A stretch of 20,379 bases of DNA, from positions 1 to 20,379 of the forward strand of contig JAXJQF010000125.1 of the NCBI GenBank assembly GCA_036311285.1, in the 5' to 3' direction. The notes beneath the pieces were generated by a model. The model did no database searches. It was not told the origin of the DNA and saw only the letters and a program-made list of their open reading frames with translations. The stretch comes from JAXJQF01 sp036311285 (lineage in GTDB: Bacteria; Pseudomonadota; Gammaproteobacteria; Enterobacterales; Succinivibrionaceae). Below are positions 15,336 through 20,379 of the stretch, one piece after another. The position numbers were made by a program, and so were the translations under genes. Position 1 is the first letter of the stretch. Each line of letters begins with the position of its first letter.

Positions 15336-15770
15336 TTATTGGTTGTTTTCTCTCTTATCTAATTCACTTCTCATCATATAAGCCTTATCCTTTTCACTTT
15401 GTGGAATTTTATCCCACGCCATTTTAATAGGTAATAATAGCTTAACAACTTCATCAAGAGGTTCTGTATTTAGACCAACAGAAGCGTCTAATAAACGATC
15501 TTTACAATATTGATATAGGTCGTAGAAGTTTCTAGCAACCTCTCCTTGAGACATATCAATCCCTGTTTGTAAACCTGTAATGATAGCAATAGCTTTCTCT
15601 ATACGATCCGCTTTATAACTTAAATCCTTTCTTTCGATTGCGCCTTTAGCTTGAGCAATACGTTCAAATAAACCTTCATATAACATTGAAATTACACGGT
15701 GAGGATCAGCAACAGACAACTCTGCTTCGATATTTGTTTTTCTATATGCTTTAAGATTACGACCGTACAT
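15336..15770 (-). CDS. fliS: Flagellar export chaperone FliS
   Basis: FliS binds the C-terminal helix of flagellin in the cytoplasm and stops it polymerising before export. The 144-residue product starts MYGRNLKAYRKTNIEAELSVADPH, matching the family opening with the Y-x-x-x-x-I/V pattern and the conserved DPHRVI-x-MLYEGL (around residues 22-35). A helical bundle follows, with RIEKAIAIITGLQTGID and the YDLYQYCKDRLLDA segment. The ATG at 15770 is preferred because AAGGAG lies six to seven bases upstream. An upstream in-frame TTG would place that RBS inside the coding region. fliT follows 13 bases after its stop. Confidence 0.95.
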   Translation of the reverse strand: MYGRNLKAYRKTNIEAELSVADPHRVISMLYEGLFERIAQAKGAIERKDLSYKADRIEKAIAIITGLQTGIDMSQGEVARNFYDLYQYCKDRLLDASVGLNTEPLDEVVKLLLPIKMAWDKIPQSEKDKAYMMRSELDKRENNQ

Positions 15771-15833
15771 TGCTTTCTCCTTTTGATGCAATAATTATAA
15801 TTAATTATATTAACGTATTTTTTTTATAAAGTT

Positions 15834-15885
15834 AAAGAAAAAAATGTAAGATTTATGACCATTTCATATAAAATCTTACATTTTT
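15834..15885 (-). terminator. Terminator after fliD
   Basis: A 15-bp perfect AT-rich stem (AAAAATGTAAGATTT at 15840-15854 with its complement at 15871-15885) has a 16-base loop able to form an inner stem. On the minus strand it runs into TTTTTTCTTT. It separates fliD from fliS-fliT. Confidence 0.65.
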
Positions 15886-15902
15886 GTTCATAGATTAATC
15901 AA

Positions 15903-17378
15903 CTATTGACTAGACTGATTACTTGAGCTCATTAAAGCGCTACTTAAATACGATAGCGAGGTATTCATATTACCGATATACACGTCTAGGTTAGCATATT
16001 TAGCTCTTAAGGATTCTTCGTATTTTGCTAAATAAACAGCATTACTTGATTCCTTTTGACTAATTGAACGAAGATCCGAATTAATAGAGTCCTCTCTTAA
16101 AGCTAGAATGCCACCTGATTTTGTATAATCCTCTAACAGATTACTAATTTCCTTAGTAACACTCTTTTCACCAGAAAACGCTAATACTACTTGTTCATAA
16201 TTATTTTTTAATGCTTCCTCAAACTTAGTTGAATCTAATGACAAGTTACCATCATTATCCATCTTTATCCCCATAGAGAAAAGATTATCCATTTCAGAAC
16301 TATCAATCTTGAATGAGCTAAATACATTACTTAACATACTCTTGATAGTTGTACATGTTGAATCACCGGCTAAATAACCACCATCATCATTACATTTACC
16401 ATCAGTATATGTATTTCTCTTTGATAAATTATCTAAATTTGTTCTCAATTCATTATATAGATTTAAAAAATCTTGAACTTGAGTTTTTAATGCTGAAACA
16501 TCTGTACTAATTGAAAGTGAATTACTCTTAAAAGCTTCACTTTCTGTACCATCTTCATTCTTTACTGTTTGTGTATCAGACAAACGATTAACAGTGATCT
16601 TTAATCCTTTGATTTTGTCATCAAAAACATTGTTGTCAGATGTCAACACAGCACCATCCACGGTAATTTTAGCATCTTGCCCTATTTGAACAAGCTCCAT
16701 ATTGCCTTTACCAACAAGATTACCATTTTCATCTTTTGATACACGAGCTTGAAATTGATTAAGATTTGCAGAACCTTCAGCACTAATTCTAAAATTACGA
16801 TACTTATCACCCGTATTTCCAGAGTCTAGTACAAATTTAGATGTACCATCTTCTAAAGTAAGAATATTAGCTGTAACACCAAAACTATCCGCAGCTGAAT
16901 TTATCTTATTACGTAAAGTTTCTAATGTGTCATCTTCCTCTACCTCGATTGAAAATGACTTAGAGTCACTACCAGAACCAATAGCAAGTGTTAAAGTTCC
17001 TGCTCCTAGCTTTGCTGTAGAATCAGCAACACTTGTTGAAAAGGTAGTAGTTTGAGCAAGTTGAGTAACCGCAATATTATAATTACCATTAGAAGCATCA
17101 TCCTTTGTTTCACATGTAAACACTGGATTTGTTGCGTCTTGTTTAATAGTTACAGAACGTTTATTGAAAGAATTTTCTTTTCCAATCTTGTCACAAAGGT
17201 CCTTAAAAGAACTTAAATTACTTTTTAACAAACCAACACCAGTAAGTTCAAGCTTGCTATTTTGCTTGTTGGTAGTTAATTTTGAATTCAATTGTTGTTT
17301 TTTTGCTTCAACGCTTGCTGTTATAATACTTTCAAAATCAATCCCTGAAGCAACACCTGCGGATGTAATTGATGACAT
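15903..17378 (-). CDS. fliD: Flagellar filament cap protein FliD
   Basis: FliD (HAP2) forms the cap at the growing filament tip and guides flagellin assembly. The 491-residue protein has the FliD N-terminal region (SAGVASGIDFESIITASVEAKKQQL, residues 6-30), a middle domain with TLETLRNKIN (151-160), and the FliD C-terminal region with FLNLYNELR (304-312), AGDST, and a final coiled coil (about 410-480). It contains four cysteines (62, 89, 329, 342), unusual for an exported flagellar protein. AGAGG lies six bases before the ATG. A sigma-28-like promoter with exact spacing is at 17417-17443, and a strong hairpin at 15834-15885 ends the message before fliS. Confidence 0.95.
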   Translation of the reverse strand: MSSITSAGVASGIDFESIITASVEAKKQQLNSKLTTNKQNSKLELTGVGLLKSNLSSFKDLCDKIGKENSFNKRSVTIKQDATNPVFTCETKDDASNGNYNIAVTQLAQTTTFSTSVADSTAKLGAGTLTLAIGSGSDSKSFSIEVEEDDTLETLRNKINSAADSFGVTANILTLEDGTSKFVLDSGNTGDKYRNFRISAEGSANLNQFQARVSKDENGNLVGKGNMELVQIGQDAKITVDGAVLTSDNNVFDDKIKGLKITVNRLSDTQTVKNEDGTESEAFKSNSLSISTDVSALKTQVQDFLNLYNELRTNLDNLSKRNTYTDGKCNDDGGYLAGDSTCTTIKSMLSNVFSSFKIDSSEMDNLFSMGIKMDNDGNLSLDSTKFEEALKNNYEQVVLAFSGEKSVTKEISNLLEDYTKSGGILALREDSINSDLRSISQKESSNAVYLAKYEESLRAKYANLDVYIGNMNTSLSYLSSALMSSSNQSSQ

Positions 17379-17416
17379 AATAAACCTCTACAACTCTCTC
17401 TTACTCTATCATCTTA

Positions 17417-17443
17417 TTAACGTCAAAAAAAAGAAAAAACTTA
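17417..17443 (-). promoter_or_regulatory. Sigma-28 (FliA) type promoter of fliD
   Basis: On the minus strand TAAG (17440-17443) and GACGTTAA (17417-17424) are 15 bases apart, the FliA spacing (consensus TAAA, 15, GCCGATAA). It lies about 40 bases upstream of the fliD ATG. The rest of the 17379-17713 gap holds only AT-rich DNA and a hairpin at 17578-17603. Confidence 0.5.
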
Positions 17444-17577
17444 ATTTTTTTTACCACAAAACCATCAAAAATAATAAATATATTATCTCTAAATAATTAG
17501 CAATAATCTTGCCAAAATTCATCAATTTTTGATTGTTTTAATTCATGCAAAACCAAAAAGCTAACAATATAATTTTA

Positions 17578-17603
17578 TCTCAAAAATATACATATTTTAG
17601 AGA
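17578..17603 (-). terminator. AT-rich hairpin downstream of flaG, possible weak terminator
   Basis: TCTCAAAAATAT (17578-17589) pairs with ATATTTTAGAGA (17592-17603) at 11 of 12 positions. There is no good T-run after it on the minus strand. It may protect the flaG 3' end or be a weak terminator about 110 bases after the stop. Confidence 0.3.
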
Positions 17604-17713
17604 CAAAGATAGTGTTTTAATTCCAAATACAATTCAATTTCACATTAAATGTATTCAAAATCAAACACTACAAAACTGAAGTTACAACTAATAATTATAA
17701 ACAACTCTAGTAT

Positions 17714-18229
17714 TTATGCATTTTGGTCAAACAATAAACCGTTTAAATCCTTAGCTTCTATTTGATTACCATTTTCTGCACAGATTTCCTTTATTCTTTT
17801 TGCAATTTTAATAAAGTCCTCTGACGGAATCTGTCTAATCTTCTCATCTGTCTTATTATCAAATACTGTTACAACAGTTTTCTTCAAATCTTTTTCCTGT
17901 GAAAAACTTATACCAAAGCTATGAGTCATTTCTGAAAGTTGCTTTGCAGCCTCTTCAGCTTCCTTTGCAATCCTTTCTTGAAACTCATTCTGTTCCTCTT
18001 TATTACTCTTTCTATAATCCTTATCAGTCTTAGTATTTTTTCTAAGAGCTTCTTGTTGGATCATATCTTTTGCATTTACAGCTTGTGCTTGTACAGCAAC
18101 TTCAGTAGCTTTGGTAGATTTTGTATTAGTGTTTGTATTAGTAGCCTGAACAGATTCAGAAACACCTGTTTGGTCCTTAACACTTTTAGCAAAAAAATCT
18201 GCTGTGGTATTTACAACTGCATCAATCAT
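17714..18229 (-). CDS. flaG: FlaG-family flagellar protein
   Basis: FlaG proteins occur between flagellin and fliD in polar flagellates and affect filament length. Their mechanism is unclear. This 171-residue version starts MIDAVVNTTADFF, followed by a Thr/Asn/Lys-rich linker (about 27-50) and a charged coiled-coil stretch (about 60-110). The conserved C-terminal FlaG domain follows: FSQEKDLKKTVVTVFDNKT, then IRQIPSEDFIKI, ending GLLFDQNA. I choose the ATG at 18229 because AGAGGGGGG lies directly upstream. The longer reading from 18253 would put that RBS inside the gene. A sigma-28 promoter is at 18335-18361. Confidence 0.9.
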   Translation of the reverse strand: MIDAVVNTTADFFAKSVKDQTGVSESVQATNTNTNTKSTKATEVAVQAQAVNAKDMIQQEALRKNTKTDKDYRKSNKEEQNEFQERIAKEAEEAAKQLSEMTHSFGISFSQEKDLKKTVVTVFDNKTDEKIRQIPSEDFIKIAKRIKEICAENGNQIEAKDLNGLLFDQNA

Positions 18230-18334
18230 AAACCCCCCTCTCTTAAACATCATCTATCAAAATTTAATTATATTTATTTATCAATTCACTCTAATTGCAA
18301 CTATAAAAGTATAGTTACAAATTCGCTCATCTAC

Positions 18335-18361
18335 TTAACGGCTGCATTTTTTCTTTCTTTA
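18335..18361 (-). promoter_or_regulatory. Sigma-28 (FliA) promoter of flaG
   Basis: On the minus strand TAAA (18358-18361) and GCCGTTAA (18335-18342) are exactly 15 bases apart. This matches the FliA consensus (TAAA, 15, GCCGATAA) at all but one position. Transcription would start near 18328, about 100 bases before the flaG ATG. Confidence 0.7.
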
Positions 18362-18445
18362 ATATTTTTTTTAATTAAATTTTAGATTTTGATCAAAATC
18401 ACAAATTATTTTCATAAATCTTTAAAATACAATATTCTAAAAAAA

Positions 18446-18476
18446 CAAAAAAAGCCAATACCTGTTAAGCATTGGC
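18446..18476 (-). terminator. Rho-independent terminator of the complete flagellin gene
   Basis: GCCAAT plus a wobble pair and one more pair (18454-18476) form an 8-bp stem with a 7-base loop. On the minus strand it is followed by seven T (18447-18453). It is about 40 bases after the flagellin stop and upstream of the flaG promoter, so flaG is not simply read through. Confidence 0.85.
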
Positions 18477-18516
18477 CAAAGGATAGAGCTTTTACGCTCA
18501 AGAGAGAAACTTTTTA

Positions 18517-19545
18517 TTAACCTTGTAATAATTGCATAGCAATTTGAGGACGTTGATTTGCTTGACTCAAAATTGTTTGAGCTGCTTGTTGTAAAATATT
18601 TTGTTGTGTCATGTTTGCAGTTTCTTGCGCAAAGTCTGTATCACGAATACGACTTCTTGCATCGCTTACGTTTTCACTAATGTTAGATTGGTTTCTAATT
18701 GTAGATTCCATACGGTTTTGAACCGCACCTAATTCCGCTCTCTTACTATCGATTGATTGAATTAAGTCGTCAATCTTTGATAAAGATGCTTGAGCAGCTG
18801 TTGCCGTTCTTACATCAAAACATACAGAAGTTGTATCTTCAGTTACAATAAAACCTGTTAAATCTGCAAGGTCTACATCATCTGCTGTAGCCGTATATCC
18901 GTTAGCAGTCATCAAGCTAACCATATCGAAACCAACATTGTATGTTTCTGTCACTGGATTATTTGGGTCAGTATTGTCTGTAACTGTAGTTTTTAAGCTT
19001 AATGCTATACCAATGGTTTGGTTATGATTTGCACCAACTTGGAATGCAATATCCTTATCTCTTGCCGCACTTAAGTCTGGAGTATAAGCAACTGTACCAT
19101 CTGCATTCACAGTAAAATCTGTTTCACCATTTAAAATTTTTGTACCACCAAATGTTGTACTTGCAGCAATACGGTCAATTTCAGAACATAACTGTGTCAC
19201 TTCTTGTTGAATCGCTATACGGTCTTCATGGCTGTTAGAACCATTAGCACTTTGTAATGATAATGTTCTAATTCTTTGAAGCATGTTTGTGATTTCATCC
19301 ATTGCACCTTCAGCTGTTTGTGCATATGAAATACCATCTTGTGCATTACGGTTACCTTGCTCTAAACCATTGATCTGTGATGTTAAACGGTTTGAAATCT
19401 GTAACCCCGCTGCGTCATCTTTCGCACTATTAATGCGTAAACCAGACGCCAAGCGTTCATATGAAGTATCAAGAGCATTTGTAGAATTCGATAAATTTCT
19501 TCTAGAATTTAAAGAAGAAATATTTGTATTTACATATAAAGCCAT
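18517..19545 (-). CDS. fliC: Flagellin
   Basis: This is the structural subunit of the flagellar filament, exported through the flagellar type III system. At 342 residues it has the standard N-terminal D0/D1 region (residues 1 to about 140: MALYVNTNISSLNSRRNL, RLASGLRINSAKDDAAGL, LQRIRTLSLQSANG). A short variable central domain follows (about 141-250), then the C-terminal D1/D0 region (SKRAELGAVQNRMEST, ending RPQIAMQLLQG). It carries two cysteines, C120 in the D1 helix and C242 in the variable domain, which most flagellins lack. AGGAG lies six bases before the ATG. A sigma-54-like promoter is at 19647-19663 and a terminator at 18446-18476. A paralogue lies upstream. Confidence 0.97.
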   Translation of the reverse strand: MALYVNTNISSLNSRRNLSNSTNALDTSYERLASGLRINSAKDDAAGLQISNRLTSQINGLEQGNRNAQDGISYAQTAEGAMDEITNMLQRIRTLSLQSANGSNSHEDRIAIQQEVTQLCSEIDRIAASTTFGGTKILNGETDFTVNADGTVAYTPDLSAARDKDIAFQVGANHNQTIGIALSLKTTVTDNTDPNNPVTETYNVGFDMVSLMTANGYTATADDVDLADLTGFIVTEDTTSVCFDVRTATAAQASLSKIDDLIQSIDSKRAELGAVQNRMESTIRNQSNISENVSDARSRIRDTDFAQETANMTQQNILQQAAQTILSQANQRPQIAMQLLQG

Positions 19546-19599
19546 AACATTCTCCTAAGCTTAATTTTTTCTATCCATAATTTTTATAATTGAGAACAA

Positions 19600-19617
19600 A
19601 AAGAAGTTTCCTTCTTT
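19600..19617 (-). promoter_or_regulatory. Hairpin in the flagellin 5' leader
   Basis: Read on the minus strand, AAAGAAG and CTTCTTT form a 7-bp stem capped by GAAA, a GNRA-type tetraloop. It lies between the proposed promoter and the RBS, about 55 bases before the ATG, and could stabilise the abundant flagellin mRNA. Confidence 0.45.
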
Positions 19618-19646
19618 GGCACTTTTTGTGTGCTTGTATATGTATA

Positions 19647-19663
19647 TGAAATTTGCGTGCCAA
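19647..19663 (-). promoter_or_regulatory. Sigma-54-like promoter of the flagellin gene
   Basis: On the minus strand TTGGCACG (19656-19663) is a perfect -24 element. TTTCA (19647-19651) follows four bases later where TTGCA is expected, so spacing is exact but the -12 G is replaced by T. Transcription would start near 19636, giving a leader of about 90 bases. Sigma-54 control of the first flagellin is common in polar flagellates. Confidence 0.5.
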
Positions 19664-19865
19664 CTTTATAAGTTTTTTTAATTTTTTTTAATATTCTTCC
19701 CCCAATGTTGCTCCAATAACTTAAAAAACAAGACATACAACAAAATTAGATTTTTTTATAAAAGAACAAAAAAGAAAAAATTTTTAAAAAATTCTTAAAA
19801 TGAATATTATGAGTATCAGTATTATTTAAAAATTTAATGACAATTATTTATCATTATAATTTTTC

Positions 19866-19900
19866 TTGACGTCAAAAAGGCGAACAGTTGCCGTTTTTTT
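19866..19900. repeat. Palindrome and T-tailed hairpin in the inter-flagellin gap
   Basis: The 597-base gap 19546-20142 has no coding sequence I can support. Near its middle are the 10-bp palindrome TTGACGTCAA (19866-19875) and, overlapping it, a small stem AAAAAGGC/GCC(G)TTTTT (19874-19898) ending in seven T on the plus strand. A further imperfect hairpin, TAGAAC/GTTCTA, spans 19958-19984. The function of these is unknown. Confidence 0.4.
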
Positions 19901-20085
19901 AAACAACATACATGCAACTATTTTGTCACATTATAATTTTTAAATAGCTTTTAATTCTAGAACCCTTGTTTTATAAGAGTTCTAAAGTATGTTTTCGTAT
20001 TATATTCGCATACATAGAAAAGAGATAAAAACAAAGGTTGAAATATAGAACATTAAATCTATACAATAAAAATTCGTCAAAACGG

Positions 20086-20120
20086 CAATAAAAAAAGGAA
20101 AAGGCAAACCTTTTCCTTTT
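20086..20120 (-). terminator. Rho-independent terminator of the second flagellin gene
   Basis: A 12-bp perfect stem (AAAAGGAAAAGG at 20093-20104 with its complement at 20109-20120) has a CAAA loop. It runs into TTTTTT on the minus strand, 22 bases after the stop at 20143. Confidence 0.85.
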
Positions 20121-20142
20121 ACATAACAACAATAATTAACAG

Positions 20143-20379
20143 TTAACGTAGTAAACTTAACGCTAATTGTGGACGTTGGTTAGCTTGACTCAAGATTGAT
20201 TGAGAAGCTTGTTGAATAATACTTGTTTGTGTCATATTTGCTGTTTCTGTTGCGAAGTCTGTATCACGAATACGGCTTCTAGCATCACTTACGTTTTCAG
20301 CAACGTTTGATTGGTTACGAATTGTTGACTCTAAACGATTTTGTACCGCACCAAGTTCTGCTCTCTTTGAGTCTACACA
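20143..20379 (-). CDS. fliC: Second flagellin, 3' end only (cut by window edge)
   Basis: Seventy-eight codons plus stop are present, running off the right edge in frame. They encode the flagellin C-terminal D1/D0 region: DSKRAELGAVQNRLESTIRN, NVSDARSRIRDTDF, then SQANQRPQLALSLLR at the end. By eye it is about four-fifths identical to the corresponding part of the complete flagellin downstream, so the two are tandem paralogues. The first visible codon is Cys where the other has Ser264. The N-terminus, promoter and true length lie outside the window. A strong terminator follows, so it is transcribed separately from the downstream copy. Confidence 0.93.
   Translation of the reverse strand, partial: CVDSKRAELGAVQNRLESTIRNQSNVAENVSDARSRIRDTDFATETANMTQTSIIQQASQSILSQANQRPQLALSLLR

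Noticed and set aside
15810..15836. Sigma-28 promoter for fliS at TACGTTAA
   Set aside because: At 15 bases upstream the minus strand reads TTTA, not TAAA, and the first -10 base is not G. It was kept only as a note.
17939..18385. Plus-strand open frame of 148 codons opposite flaG
   Set aside because: It lies antisense to a clear FlaG coding sequence, has a Cys/Ser/Leu-rich composition typical of a shadow frame, and runs through the flaG promoter.
19616..19632. Plus-strand sigma-54 promoter starting at TTGGCAC
   Set aside because: The -12 region at the required spacing reads GTGTG, not TTGC, and there is no gene on the plus strand downstream.
1..20379. CRISPR array, insertion sequence, prophage, tRNA or rRNA
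   Set aside because: I saw no regularly spaced repeats, no transposase or phage genes, and no cloverleaf or rRNA-like segments. The genes are mainly core functions.

Overview
The window is AT-rich chromosomal DNA from a motile gammaproteobacterium. S21, TsaD, PurHD, HU, FolB and a YjaG/DUF416 protein all look gammaproteobacterial. The flagellar genes run flagellin-flaG-fliD-fliS-fliT, the layout of polar flagellates such as Vibrio and Aeromonas. Low GC, cysteine-containing flagellar filament and cap proteins, and a Firmicutes-looking gene fit a gut or rumen anaerobe of the Succinivibrionaceae type. That placement is an inference, because no rRNA or other taxonomic marker is present.

Layout. 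1-1900: a small DUF4870-like membrane protein (-) and a galactose mutarotase (+) transcribed divergently. 1991-4933 (-): an apparent operon of an HU-type nucleoid protein, a Cof-type HAD phosphatase and a YddA/SbmA-like ABC exporter. 5232-8187 (+): purH and purD, two purine-synthesis genes separated by a strong hairpin. 8263-9767: a TauE/SafE-family permease (+) converging with a YjaG-like DUF416 protein (-). 9926-12998 (-): uppP, folK, folB and tsaD (undecaprenyl phosphate recycling, folate synthesis and tRNA t6A modification). 13206-13751 (+): a small kinase-fold protein with its own promoter, strong RBS and terminator, lying between tsaD and rpsU. 14189-14884 (+): rpsU and yqeY. 14990-20379 (-): the flagellar block fliT, fliS, fliD, flaG, a complete flagellin and the 3' end of a second flagellin cut by the window edge.

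Two conserved E. coli neighbourhoods can be recognised from memory: hupA-yjaG near purHD, and uppP-folB-plsY-tsaD-rpsU-dnaG-rpoD. Both are rearranged here, with plsY, dnaG and rpoD missing from their usual places.

The flagellar block carries readable control signals. FliA (sigma-28) type promoters with exact spacing precede flaG and fliD, and a sigma-54-like promoter precedes the complete flagellin. Rho-independent terminators follow both flagellins and fliD, so the locus is probably several transcripts rather than one operon.

I see no CRISPR array, transposon, prophage, tRNA or rRNA. Most of the window is core genome. The items most worth a second look are the kinase-like gene, the HU protein lacking its arm-tip proline, the cysteines in the flagellins and cap, and the flagellar promoter grammar.
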